This document shows positions 8,930-17,383 of a stretch of DNA of 64,000 nt, piece by piece; the first letter of the stretch is position 1; each line of letters begins with the position of its first letter. This DNA comes from Methanobacterium sp. UBA176 (GTDB lineage: Archaea; Methanobacteriota; Methanobacteria; Methanobacteriales; Methanobacteriaceae). Under the pieces are notes generated by a model. The model was not told the DNA's origin, did not search any database, and saw only the letters and a list, made by a program, of their open reading frames with translations. The stretch is from positions 1-64,000 of the forward strand of contig DAVZ01000005.1 in NCBI GenBank assembly GCA_002505765.1, given 5' to 3'. Both the position numbers and the translations under genes were made by a program.

Positions 8930-9796
8930 ATGCACAAAGAAACCCTGAAAATTCTAAAAGAAAGCAATATAAGACTAAATAAACGGAAAGGGCAGAATTA
9001 TCTCGTTGATTCGAATATACTGGATAAAATTATTGAATACTCCGAAATATCCTCTGATGATGTTGTATTGGAGATTGGGGCTGGTATTGGAACCCTTACA
9101 ATACCGCTTGCAAATAGGGCTAAAAAAGTTATTGCTGTAGAACAAGACTCCCAGATAAGTGCTGTTTTAAAAAAAAGACTTGAAGATCTTGAAATTTTAA
9201 ATGTCCATTTATTAACAGCCGATGCAACTACAATTGACTTTCCAGAATTTAACAAGGTCGTATCTAACCTTCCATACAAAATTTCATCGCCAATTACCTT
9301 TAAACTGCTGAAATATGATTTTGAATATGCAGTACTCATGTATCAACTTGAATTTGCCCAGAGAATGGTGGCAAAACCGGGCGATTCCAATTATTCGCGG
9401 CTTTCATTGATGCTGCACTTTTGTGCATATATTGAACTCCTTTTTGAAGTCTCAAAGCACTGTTTTTTCCCTGAACCGAAAATATCATCGGCAGTCATTA
9501 AATTAATCCCCAATAAAAGAGTAGATGTTGATGAACTATTTATAAAAACTTCAAGGGCACTATTTCAGCATAAAAGAAAAAAAGTTAGAAATGCCTTACT
9601 GGATTCTTTCCACGAAATTGTTGCTGTGGATAAAAAAGAAGCTAAAGAGATAGTTTCCAAATTGGATCCCCAATTATTAAATGAAAGAGTTATAAAACTT
9701 GATCCTGAAGATGTTTTGACGATTTCCGATGAATTGAAGTTATTATTAGAAAATAAACTGATTAGGAGAATAAAAAATGAAAAAAAATCCCTATGA
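8930..9796 (+). CDS. rsmA: 16S rRNA adenine dimethyltransferase RsmA/KsgA (Dim1)
   Basis: 288 aa. The SAM-binding motif VLEIGAGIGTLTIPLA is at residues 46-61, and the catalytic SNLPYKISSP motif near 110-119. A KsgA-type C-terminal helical domain (SRALFQHKRKKVRNAL) follows. The enzyme dimethylates two adjacent adenosines in helix 45 of 16S rRNA. It is 57 bp downstream of the DUF655 gene. Its last 20 bases overlap the start of the following AhpD-like gene. Confidence 0.96.
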   Translation: MHKETLKILKESNIRLNKRKGQNYLVDSNILDKIIEYSEISSDDVVLEIGAGIGTLTIPLANRAKKVIAVEQDSQISAVLKKRLEDLEILNVHLLTADATTIDFPEFNKVVSNLPYKISSPITFKLLKYDFEYAVLMYQLEFAQRMVAKPGDSNYSRLSLMLHFCAYIELLFEVSKHCFFPEPKISSAVIKLIPNKRVDVDELFIKTSRALFQHKRKKVRNALLDSFHEIVAVDKKEAKEIVSKLDPQLLNERVIKLDPEDVLTISDELKLLLENKLIRRIKNEKKSL

Positions 9797-10088
9797 ACTA
9801 TTTCAAAAGGAATGTCCCGAGTTAGCAGCCAGATTTAACGATTTAGTTGAAGCTCAAAAGGCTTTAAAAGTTTTTGATGCCAAAACAAAGCAGTTAATTA
9901 ACATCGCTATTCAGACGGCTAACCGTAATCCTCGAGGAGTACAGATGCATGCCATGATGGCTAAAAATGAAGGTGCAGCTCGTGAAGAAATTGTTGGTGC
10001 TGTTGTGCTGAATTTGCACCATTCAGGGCTCGCTTCCGTGCTTGAATGTCTCCCAGCTGCTATTGATGGCCTTGAAGGTAAATTCTAA
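9777..10088 (+). CDS. Carboxymuconolactone decarboxylase/AhpD-like protein
   Basis: 103 aa, all alpha, with an AhpD/CMD-type core (KTKQLINIAIQTANRNPRGVQMHAMMAKNEGAAREEIVGAVVL). The usual CxxC redox pair preceding the histidine is absent: the equivalent position reads RGVQMH. The only cysteines are one near the start (KECPEL) and one near the end (LECLPA). A peroxidase-partner activity is therefore doubtful. The start overlaps rsmA by 20 bases, suggesting coupled translation. It is the first of several accessory genes between rsmA and the HemK-like methyltransferase. Confidence 0.8.
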   Translation: MKKNPYELFQKECPELAARFNDLVEAQKALKVFDAKTKQLINIAIQTANRNPRGVQMHAMMAKNEGAAREEIVGAVVLNLHHSGLASVLECLPAAIDGLEGKF

Positions 10089-10089
10089 A

Positions 10090-10511
10090 GGATATGTAAT
10101 TAAGGATACAAAAGCCGTATATTCAAGGAAAATATCTTCAAAAGAAGCAGAAAGTGATTTTATTTCACACTCAAACACGAAGCCCTCAAAATTTTCGATT
10201 TTGGGGCATCAAAAACGAAGTTTTTGATAGTGTTTGGTGCCCCGAACATTCCATGTTCGAGGGTTTTAAAAAATAAATTATCCCCTTTTCCATCTCTTGG
10301 CGATAATTTTGAACTTATAAATGACGAAATATCTAAAGAAGTCAAAGTAGAATCTTATCCATGTACATGCAGAGGCCCTGAACGGCCACATGAACATTAT
10401 TTTATCCGCTGGGAAGGATTAGAAGCTGGAGATAAAATTGAAATCACTAAAGACTCTGAAAATAAATATAATTTAAAAATTCAATATGAATTTACAGAAG
10501 TATTCGATTAA
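10090..10511 (+). pseudogene. Small hypothetical gene broken by palindromic array D
   Basis: The first part reads KGYVIKDTKAVYSRKISSKEAESDFI. After about 100 bp of palindromes, coding resumes in a different frame as NKLSPFPSLGDNFELINDEI ... PCTCRGPERPHEHYFIRWEG and ends at FTEVFD. The two halves look like one roughly 110-aa protein split by the insertion, which also shifts the frame. I see no good start codon for the first half; a TTG or ATG near 10063-10069 inside the upstream gene is possible. The conserved-looking PCTCRGPERPHEHYF could bind metal. Function unknown. Confidence 0.6.
10166..10266. repeat. Palindromic array D (nested modules)
   Basis: An outer module CACTCAAACACGAAG (10169-10183) ... 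GTGTTTGGTG (10231-10240) is split by two inner palindromes: CAAAATTTTCGATTTTG at 10188-10204 and TCAAAAACGAAGTTTTTGA at about 10210-10228. A fourth module follows at 10241-10264 with stem CGAACAT-TCC-ATGTTCG. The unsplit version of the outer module occurs, reverse-complemented, in array F near 37.5 kb. Confidence 0.8.
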
Positions 10512-10530
10512 AAACATTTATATGAATAAA
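10511..10530 (+). promoter_or_regulatory. TATA-box promoter of the 10587 gene
   Basis: AAAACATTTATATGAATAAA has an A-rich BRE-like half and a TTTATATG box 63 bases upstream of the ATG at 10587. It is a clean archaeal promoter in front of what is now a frameshifted gene. Confidence 0.4.
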
Positions 10531-10586
10531 TTCGTCTTTTTAACTGATAATCTCCAGTATTTAAATAATTGAAAATTTGGTAAATA

Positions 10587-11061
10587 TGACTGATGTAAAA
10601 GATTACACCTCTGGAAAAGTTCTGAAAGATGTAAAATTAACACTTTATTCTCTTAAACTTGTAAAAATTCCAGTTATTGGTCCTTTGGTTAAAAATGAAT
10701 TATTTAGCGAATAAAAAATTTTGAGGCCAAAATTATCGATATATGCGCTGCATCAACTCTAATTCATGAATCAAAGAAATGTGCGGTAGGAAAACGTGTT
10801 TGTAGAGCTATAAATAAAAATTCAGAACTTACGGAATCTGTATTTTTAGATGAACTGGCTGAAGGAATGATTAAAATAGGAAAAGCTCATTATATGGAAA
10901 AAGAAGAAGCAATAAACACACTAAAGAAATATCCTAAAAATCCTTTAATTCTAGCAAAAGTTTCAAATAAGTACATGGAAATATGTAGATCATATCCAAA
11001 AGATTGTGTATTTTACAATATGGAAAAATGTAAAATAAAATGTTTAAATCGGTTAAAATGA
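10587..11061 (+). pseudogene. Frameshifted cysteine-rich hypothetical protein
   Basis: The ATG at 10587 opens MTDVKDYTSGKVLKDVKLTL and runs to LVKNELFSE, then a stop. The protein clearly continues in another frame from about 10720 (FEAKIIDICAASTLIHESKK ... AVGKRVCRAINKNSELTESV) to YNMEKCKIKCLNRLK. One frameshift in the A-rich stretch near 10712-10725 accounts for the break. The reconstructed product is about 155 aa with several cysteines, so metal or Fe-S binding is possible. I do not recognise the family. A base-call error in the homopolymer is an alternative to true decay. Confidence 0.6.
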
Positions 11062-11202
11062 TTTTTATCTGTCAATTCGTGGCATTAAGGAAGCAAATAT
11101 CGATCTGATTTTCCTCACCTGTTATACAAAAAATTATAATGAAGTAAATGTTATAAATATAAAATATCTGAACCAAAAAAATAGTTCATGGGAGGAAATG
11201 AA

Positions 11203-11493
11203 ATGAAATCCCTAGAAAAAATAGAAAAAACCTTAAAAGAGTATAAACCATCCCTAAAAAAGAAATTTAAGGTTAAAAGGATTGGTATTTTTGGTTCCTA
11301 TGTTAGAGGAGAGGAATCTAAAGAAAGTGACGTGGATATCCTGGTAGAATTTTATGAATCCCCTGGATGGGAGTTTTTTGATCTTAAAGAATATCTTGAA
11401 GAAATTTTAGGCAAAGAAGTGGATTTAGTTACAATTAAAGCTTTGAAACCCCAATTAAAGGATAAAATCTTAAAAGAGGCTATTTTCCAATGA
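11203..11493 (+). CDS. MNT-type nucleotidyltransferase (MntA-like antitoxin)
   Basis: 96 aa from the ATG at 11203, which has GGAGG at 11191-11195; ATGs at 11188 and 11198 are less well placed. The minimal nucleotidyltransferase motif GSYVRGEESKESDVDILVEF is at 31-50, with GS at 31-32 and metal-binding D43 and D45. In MntA/HepT systems this protein neutralises the HEPN toxin by AMPylation. Its stop overlaps the ATG of the HEPN gene (ATGA), the usual operon arrangement. Here the antitoxin is intact while the toxin gene is broken. Confidence 0.9.
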   Translation: MKSLEKIEKTLKEYKPSLKKKFKVKRIGIFGSYVRGEESKESDVDILVEFYESPGWEFFDLKEYLEEILGKEVDLVTIKALKPQLKDKILKEAIFQ

Positions 11494-11884
11494 AAAGAAC
11501 CTATAAAATGTATGTCGAAGATATATTGGAATCCATGGATAAAATTGAACGTTATACAGAGGATTTAACTTATGAAACATTCGAGAAAAACGATATAGTT
11601 GTAGATGCCGTTAAAAGAAACCTTGAAATCATAGGGGAGGCTTGCAAAAATTGAAAATTTTTGCATGCCCGAAAAATCAGAGATTTTTCGACGGCCTCAA
11701 AAAATATTCCTACAAACGTAAGGGAAACATATCATGAAATTCCCTGGAAAAAAATGGTTGGACTCAGAAATATTGCAATTCATGAATATTTTGGAGTTGA
11801 TTTAACTATTATATGGGAGATTATACCCGAAATCTGCCAGAAACAAGATCTGAAATTGAATCAATGTTTGATACATTAGAATAG
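11490..11884 (+). pseudogene. HEPN-domain toxin (HepT-like) pseudogene
   Basis: The start MKRTYKMYVEDILESMDKIE and the middle IVVDAVKRNLEIIGEA match HepT. A 54-bp palindromic insert follows and brings an in-frame TGA (11652-11654). The HEPN core then continues in the same frame (SKNIPTNVRETYHEIPWKK, GLRNIAIHEYFGVDL). One base is missing near 11823-11828: the proper ending NLPETRSEIESMFDTLE is found in another frame and stops at 11884. The RNase motif Rx4-6H (RNIAIH) is present. With two lesions the toxin is almost certainly dead. Confidence 0.85.
11642..11695. repeat. Palindromic array C (in the HEPN gene)
   Basis: Two modules: GCAAAAATT-GAA-AATTTTTGC at 11644-11664 and CGAAAAATC-AGA-GATTTTTCG at 11670-11690, flanked by GGC and GGCC. 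Removing about 54 bp restores GAGGCCTCAAAAAAT, coding EASKN, the expected HepT sequence. This makes it the clearest view of an insertion boundary. 54 is a multiple of three, so the frame is kept, but the first module supplies a TGA. Confidence 0.82.
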
Positions 11885-11961
11885 TACAAATTAGGATATA
11901 AATTGATTCATTAGACTTATCCTGATTTTGAAATTTTACTTAAAAATAATGGCTGATTAAA

Positions 11962-12555
11962 ATGATAGAATACAAAGGAATAATCATTCACACACATCCA
12001 GAGGTATATGAGCCTGCAGAAGACACATTTTTACTTGCAGAGAACCTGAATATCAAAAGAACAGATGATATTCTTGAAATTGGAACAGGAACTGGATTAA
12101 TAGCAATTTATGCTGCTCAAAAGTCAAGAAACGTGGTTGCAACAGATATAAACGACCATGCACTTAAATGCGCCCTAAAAAATACAATTGCCAACAAAAC
12201 CTATAATATTGAACTAAGGAAAGGTAGCCTCTTTGAGGCTGTTAGAGGCAGAAAATTCGATCTTATTTTATTTAATACTCCTTATCTCCCCACAGATGAG
12301 GATGAAAGGATTGATGAAGAACTCAATGATGCATGGGATGGAGGAAAAGACGGAAGAAATACCATAGATCAATTTATTGGTGAACTAAAGGATTATCTCA
12401 AAGAAAACGGTCGGGTTCAGCTTGTTCAGTCTTCTTTATCAGATAATGAGAAAACAGTTTTCAGATTAGAAGAATTGGGATTTAAAACCCAAATCACCGC
12501 CACCAAGAAGTGCTTTTTTGAAGAAATAGCTGTTATAACTGGAAAATTAAAATAA
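11962..12555 (+). CDS. HemK2/Mtq2-like protein N5-glutamine methyltransferase
   Basis: 197 aa class I SAM methyltransferase. The conserved start VYEPAEDTFLLAENL is typical of archaeal HemK-related proteins that methylate the GGQ glutamine of release factor aRF1. Motif I LEIGTGTGLIAIYAA is at about 38-52. The catalytic tetrapeptide is NTPY (near residue 105) instead of the usual NPPY, a conservative change. In many archaea this gene follows rsmA directly; here about 2.2 kb of accessory sequence separates them. Confidence 0.88.
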   Translation: MIEYKGIIIHTHPEVYEPAEDTFLLAENLNIKRTDDILEIGTGTGLIAIYAAQKSRNVVATDINDHALKCALKNTIANKTYNIELRKGSLFEAVRGRKFDLILFNTPYLPTDEDERIDEELNDAWDGGKDGRNTIDQFIGELKDYLKENGRVQLVQSSLSDNEKTVFRLEELGFKTQITATKKCFFEEIAVITGKLK

Positions 12556-12648
12556 AATTTACTATTTTTTAATTCTATAATATTTTTTTTAGATGAGCCT
12601 TATAAATGGCCTTAACCCCAAATAGGTTAGTTAATATTATCTTAACAA

Positions 12649-12661
12649 AAATATATAAGTT
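12649..12661 (+). promoter_or_regulatory. TATA-box promoter of the cupin gene
   Basis: AAATATATAAGTT lies 42-54 bases before the ATG at 12703, with CTTAACAAAA as a BRE-like upstream half. The position fits a short-leader archaeal promoter. Confidence 0.45.
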
Positions 12662-12702
12662 ATGTCTTTTTAATTATTATTAAAGACCTTTTAGATGATT
12701 TT

Positions 12703-13038
12703 ATGGTTAAAAAAGACATGAAAAATTGTAATTATCCCCATGGGGCCATAATAATATGGGATTTACTGAATCCTCAAAAAAGTAATGGAAATTCTAAAAT
12801 TGAATACAGCATTTTTTATGTGGTTTTGAAGGCAAAAAAATCTACAGTTAAATATAAATTAGAAAATAACTTTGTAATCTATTATATATTTGAAGGGAAA
12901 GGTTTAATATATATAAATGGAGAAGAAGAAAAGATCTATCCTGTTCAGGTTATAGTTATTCCCCCAGATTCACCACACCACATCGAAAACACTGCAAATA
13001 TAGAATTAAAGTATATGAGGATTGTTTATCCAATTTAA
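12703..13038 (+). CDS. Cupin-domain protein
   Basis: 111 aa, a single small cupin barrel. FVIYYIFEGKGLIYINGEEE is cupin motif 1-like, with the first histidine pair replaced by hydrophobic residues. VIVIPPDSPHHIENTANIEL is motif 2 with a histidine pair. The metal site may be incomplete. No enzymatic activity can be assigned; small stand-alone cupins are often sugar or small-ligand binders. It stands alone, with its own promoter upstream. Confidence 0.75.
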   Translation: MVKKDMKNCNYPHGAIIIWDLLNPQKSNGNSKIEYSIFYVVLKAKKSTVKYKLENNFVIYYIFEGKGLIYINGEEEKIYPVQVIVIPPDSPHHIENTANIELKYMRIVYPI

Positions 13039-13160
13039 AAAACTGAAAGTAGCAAAATATGAGATTATTTAAGAAATATGGTTTTTAATAGCTAAAAGTA
13101 ATTTTTCTCCAGATTATAAGAGCCTTTACTAAAAATATTCTGATTATAAATCCAAAAAAT

Positions 13161-13171
13161 ATTTAAATATA
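13161..13171 (+). promoter_or_regulatory. TATA-box promoter of the 13244 gene
   Basis: ATTTAAATATA preceded by an A-rich stretch, 73-83 bases before the ATG at 13244. An AAAAGGGG ribosome-binding site follows shortly before the start. Confidence 0.35.
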
Positions 13172-13243
13172 AAATTTGTAATTTTAAAATATATTAAAAA
13201 ATAAGTTTTATTAATCTGTTAACTCTAAAAAGGGGTTTAAAAA

Positions 13244-14461
13244 ATGAAAAATATACCTAAAATAACCCTATTTCTGCTGATAGTCTTTTTAACAATGAGC
13301 GTTAGTTTTGCCGCCACTCATCTTGGCGAAACGTCTTATGGATATGTAGATAAATTTATTTATGGAAATCAAAGTTCTGATGAGACCATTGTGCTTATAA
13401 TTGGTGTACATCCCCAAGAAAACGGAATACACACTGCTATTTCCAATATTATTGCTGATAAGTCAGCTATTCTAAACAAAAGGTACGTTCTTTATTATGT
13501 TCATGTAACCAAAGATGTTAACGATTACAGCAAAAGTAGGATGAATGGGCAATTATTAGCTCAACAATTCGTGGTTCCTGATGTTTCCAGTGAAAAACCT
13601 ATGCTTGTTGTAGATAATCATGAAAACCATGGTGCAAATAGTGGATACACTTATTACAGATTTTTATATCCAATTTCCAATACAGAAATCACTAAAATAT
13701 ACTCAGATCAAATAATCAGTGCAATGCCTTTTTTAAAAATATATTATCCCCCAAATCCTACAAGTACAAAATACGTTACAATACCCATTGCAAATAAGGG
13801 AATACCCACAATAATCTATGAAACATACCTTTACGATTCTGTGGCCAAGAAAACATCTGATGCAAGTGCTCTTATCGATGCATTAGATAAAAAGGTTATA
13901 AAAGTACCGACTGCAACTTCTAATCCGGTTGGAGGTTTATTTAACTCACCAAGAACAGTTACCTTAAAAATGGATGAAGAAGGAACTATTTACTATACTA
14001 AAGATGGAAGTACCCCTACAAGCAGTAGTATGCAATACACAGGTCCAATAACAATAAACAACACAACCACATTAAAATTCATTGCGGTAGATGCTGATGG
14101 AAGGCAGTCCCCAGTTTACACTCAAACTTACGTTATCGATAAAGTTGCTCCAAGGGTAATTTCAACCAGTCCAAAAAATAGCGCTATAAAAGTTTCAAGA
14201 ACAGGAACTATTTCCATTAAATTCAGTGAAAACATTAAAACAGGGATTTACTGGTCTAAGATTGCGGTAAAAAATAAATATGGAAAACCGGTTTCAATCA
14301 GTAAATCCATTTCAGGAAACACCCTTTACATCAAAACAAAGTACAAAAAAAGCAGGTACTCATATTACACAGTATATATACCAGCATCAGCGATTAAAGA
14401 CAGTGCAGGCAATAATCTTGCTGCAGGATATACTTTTAAATTTAAAACAGGGCGATACTAA
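13244..14461 (+). CDS. Secreted M14-like metallopeptidase with chitobiase-type and Ig-like domains
   Basis: 405 aa with a signal peptide (MKNIPKITLFLLIVFLTMSV, cleavage near SFAA). The N-terminal domain has GVHPQE (H56, E59), VDNHENHG (H126) and IIYETY, the arrangement of zinc ligands and catalytic Glu in carboxypeptidase-like M14 enzymes. A CHB_HEX_C-type module (GTIYYTKDGSTPTSSSMQYT) follows from about 230, then a bacterial Ig-like domain (VAPRVISTSPKNSAI ... AGYTFKFKTGRY). A role in cell-wall peptide cleavage is inferred, not shown. A shorter paralogue lies at 29641-30363. Confidence 0.7.
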   Translation: MKNIPKITLFLLIVFLTMSVSFAATHLGETSYGYVDKFIYGNQSSDETIVLIIGVHPQENGIHTAISNIIADKSAILNKRYVLYYVHVTKDVNDYSKSRMNGQLLAQQFVVPDVSSEKPMLVVDNHENHGANSGYTYYRFLYPISNTEITKIYSDQIISAMPFLKIYYPPNPTSTKYVTIPIANKGIPTIIYETYLYDSVAKKTSDASALIDALDKKVIKVPTATSNPVGGLFNSPRTVTLKMDEEGTIYYTKDGSTPTSSSMQYTGPITINNTTTLKFIAVDADGRQSPVYTQTYVIDKVAPRVISTSPKNSAIKVSRTGTISIKFSENIKTGIYWSKIAVKNKYGKPVSISKSISGNTLYIKTKYKKSRYSYYTVYIPASAIKDSAGNNLAAGYTFKFKTGRY

Positions 14462-14550
14462 ATTTAACCTATCTTTTTTTATTTAAAAGTAAAAATAACC
14501 CATAAAACTAAAATATTTGCATGCTAAAAATTTTTTTTTTATAATGAGAC

Positions 14551-15171
14551 CTAATGGATAACCATAACACACATATAACTGAAATCTTTAGATAAAATAT
14601 CCTTTAAAGTCATTTTAACTACTTTTTCATCTTCATAACTCAGGTTTTCACATATTGCAACTTTTTTTGTCTCATCGATGCCCTTTCCAATTAAAAAATG
14701 CGCAAGCTCTGATGGTTTAAAGTTTGGAATAACTATTGTTGGCTTTCCATTATCAATGATGTCAATTATTTCTTCAGAGATGCCTTTTCCATGCATGGTA
14801 ACTATATCTGCATCATCCCAGGGTATTCTAAGTTTAGCAGCACATAATTGAACAGAGCTAATCCCGGGGATAACTTCAATATCCACATCAGGACTTAAAT
14901 TCATAACGGGTTTTAAAAGTCCAGAAAATCCAGGATCGCCTGTTGAAAGTAATACAACTGTTTTTCCTTCTTTTACCATCATAACTGACTGCTTTATAAT
15001 ATCTTCCATATTTTTTGCATCCAGCCTGATTTTTTGAGTTCCAATCTCTAAAAGATCAATGGCCCTTTTACTTCCAATAACTATATCCGCCAGTTTAATT
15101 GTTTTAACAGCTATCTCTGTCAAATATTCCTTTGATCCAGGCCCTATACCAACAATATACATCTTTGACAT
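14551..15171 (-). CDS. cbiE: Cobalt-precorrin-7 (C5)-methyltransferase CbiE
   Basis: 206 aa from the ATG at 15171, which follows GAGGTTTTTA; a start 12 bp upstream is also open. The tetrapyrrole methylase signature MYIVGIGPGSKEYLTEIA lies at the N terminus. LLSTGDPGFSGLL and EVIPGISSVQLCAAKL are the substrate/SAM-binding segments typical of CbiE. It acts in the anaerobic cobamide pathway that supplies methyl-carrying corrinoids. No other cobalamin gene is adjacent. Confidence 0.9.
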   Translation of the reverse strand: MSKMYIVGIGPGSKEYLTEIAVKTIKLADIVIGSKRAIDLLEIGTQKIRLDAKNMEDIIKQSVMMVKEGKTVVLLSTGDPGFSGLLKPVMNLSPDVDIEVIPGISSVQLCAAKLRIPWDDADIVTMHGKGISEEIIDIIDNGKPTIVIPNFKPSELAHFLIGKGIDETKKVAICENLSYEDEKVVKMTLKDILSKDFSYMCVMVIH

Positions 15172-15432
15172 TAAAAACCTCAATTAAAAGTCTAATATAC
15201 TGATATTCTCTATTACATGAAATATTAAATTTATTTTAAATAATTTTTGAATATTATCTGTTTTATCAGTTACTCTATTAAACCTGAAAGATATTAATAT
15301 ATACTTTATAAATCCTAATTAACATAATTCCACATTTAAATAGTTGAATTTAAAAAATAAACATCTAAATAAGAAAAATTATATATTACGTTACACATAA
15401 TATCTCATTAAATAATTAAAAACGTGAGATAA

Positions 15433-17217
15433 TTGAAAAAATATCCCATATCCTTATTTTTGATTTTAATTCCAATATTATTACTTATAAGTACAGCGAG
15501 TGCTGTCGATTCTACAGCAGTTGAAGATAAACCCTATTTAACTTCAAATCATCAGATAAATTGTTCAGAGTCGGATAATTTATTAAAAGATTCTAATTCC
15601 AGCCAGTACAAAAGCGATGAATTATTTGTAAAATTCAAATCTGATGCACCTAAACAAACATCAAAAAATGCCCACTTAAAGGTTGGTAGTACTGTTTTAA
15701 AGGAATATGACGAAATTAAGGGGCTGCAACTGGTTAAAATTCCGGAAAATATATCTCTAAGTGATGCATTATCAAAATACAGGCAAAATAAAAATGTAAT
15801 TTATGCAGAACCTAATTATGTATATAAAAAAGATACCATTCCTGATGATAAAGATTATAATAAGCTATGGGGGCTTGAAAAGATTAAAGCCCCTGCAGCA
15901 TGGGATATAACCACCGGATCAAAGGATACTGTAATTGCTATAATTGATTCAGGCATTAATACTCTGCATCCAGATTTAATTGATAACATATGGATCAATA
16001 CCGGTGAAATAGCTGGAAATGGAATTGATGACGATAAAAACGGTTATATAGACGATACAAATGGCTGGAATTTCCTTGATAATAGCAGTAACGTTACAGA
16101 TAAAAACGGTCACGGAACCCACGTAGCTGGAATAATTGCCGCTACAGGAAATAATAGTCTGGGTGTCACAGGAATAATGTGGAATGCTCAGATAATGGTA
16201 CTTAAATTTCTTGATGAAGATGGCCTTGGATACATAGAAGATGCTGTATCAGCAGTAATTTATGCATCCAAAATGGGTGCAAGCATAATCAGCAACTCAT
16301 GGGGAGGAAATGCTTATTCTCAGGCATTAAAAGATGCAATCGACGCTTCTCCTGCATTAGTAGTTTGTGCATCTGGAAACGAATTTATAGGATTAGATAA
16401 CGATGTTTATCGTGTATATCCAGCAAGTTTCACAAGCAATAATATAATATCAGTAGCTTCAAGCGATTTAAATGATCATATCGCTATTTTTTCTAATTTT
16501 GGAGAAAATTCAGTGGATGTGGCTGCTCCAGGTAATAATATCTACAGCACCCTGTCAGAATCCTACGGATATCTGAGTGGAACATCAATGGCCACCCCTT
16601 ATGTTTCAGGACTTGCAGGGTTAATAAAATCTTTTAGACCGGAACTTAACAATTTACAGATCAAAAATACTATTTTAAATAATGTCGATTTCATCAGTTC
16701 CCTTACAGGCAAAGTCTTAACAAGCGGTAGAATAAATGCCTATAATGCCCTTAATAATATTATAACAGATACAACAATTCCCACAGCGAGTGTTAATATA
16801 AGAGGAGGCAAATATTATACTCCGATAAGTTTGAAACTCACAGGGAGCGATTGCAGTAATATATACTACACTTTAGATGGTAAAAGTCCTACAGTATTCA
16901 GTTCGGTTTACTCTTCACCGATCCATCTTTCTGCTACAAAAGTACTGAAATTCATCGCCGTAAATCCATCTGGCACAATATCCACTGTTTATAAAGAGAC
17001 ATATTACATTTACGAGCTTATAACATACAAATATACTGTTAAAGTCAAATATAAAAAGAAATACACCGTCCAGTACAAGAAATGGTACAAGAAATGGTAC
17101 AGATCCGGGGGAAAATGGAAATATAAATGGAGATATAAATGGAAGTTTAAAAGTGCCTACAGGGGGCTCTATCGAAAGGAGATACGTTACGGTAAAAAAT
17201 ATGTACTTAAGCATTAA
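15433..17217 (+). CDS. Secreted subtilisin-like serine protease with Lys/Tyr/Trp-rich tail
   Basis: 594 aa starting at TTG, with signal peptide ISLFLILIPILLLISTASA. A propeptide resembling the fervidolysin type covers about residues 65-135 (ELFVKFKSDAP ... VIYAEPNYVYK). The S8 triad is D172 (IAIIDSGIN), H227 (NGHGTHVAG) and S385 (SGTSMATP). After the catalytic domain comes a CHB_HEX_C-like module (NIYYTLDGKSPTVFSS, about 465-530). The final 60 residues are strongly basic and aromatic (KKYTVQYKKWYKKWY, KWRYKWKFK). The tail could bind the wall polymer; that is inference. Confidence 0.9.
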   Translation: MKKYPISLFLILIPILLLISTASAVDSTAVEDKPYLTSNHQINCSESDNLLKDSNSSQYKSDELFVKFKSDAPKQTSKNAHLKVGSTVLKEYDEIKGLQLVKIPENISLSDALSKYRQNKNVIYAEPNYVYKKDTIPDDKDYNKLWGLEKIKAPAAWDITTGSKDTVIAIIDSGINTLHPDLIDNIWINTGEIAGNGIDDDKNGYIDDTNGWNFLDNSSNVTDKNGHGTHVAGIIAATGNNSLGVTGIMWNAQIMVLKFLDEDGLGYIEDAVSAVIYASKMGASIISNSWGGNAYSQALKDAIDASPALVVCASGNEFIGLDNDVYRVYPASFTSNNIISVASSDLNDHIAIFSNFGENSVDVAAPGNNIYSTLSESYGYLSGTSMATPYVSGLAGLIKSFRPELNNLQIKNTILNNVDFISSLTGKVLTSGRINAYNALNNIITDTTIPTASVNIRGGKYYTPISLKLTGSDCSNIYYTLDGKSPTVFSSVYSSPIHLSATKVLKFIAVNPSGTISTVYKETYYIYELITYKYTVKVKYKKKYTVQYKKWYKKWYRSGGKWKYKWRYKWKFKSAYRGLYRKEIRYGKKYVLKH

Positions 17218-17270
17218 AATTTTTTAATTAGTTAAAAATACCCGAAGCTTTTTTTATCCCCGGCCCTCAT

Positions 17271-17291
17271 ATAATTCTTTATTTTTTTTTA
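17271..17291 (+). terminator. Poly-T terminator-like stretch
   Basis: ATAATTCTTT followed by a run of ten T residues in the gap between the subtilase and the GTPase gene. It is consistent with archaeal T-tract termination; no stem-loop is obvious. Confidence 0.3.
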
Positions 17292-17383
17292 AATTATATT
17301 TCAAACTGATTTCCATATTCAAAAATATTATGAACCATGTTCTATATTATATAGTTATAGAAAAAAAAACCTGGTGTGATAAA

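Noticed and set aside
10042..10227. A 61-aa plus-strand ORF as an independent gene
   Set aside because: Its 5' part lies inside the AhpD-like gene in another frame and its 3' part is translated palindromic array. Only the middle belongs to the broken small gene.
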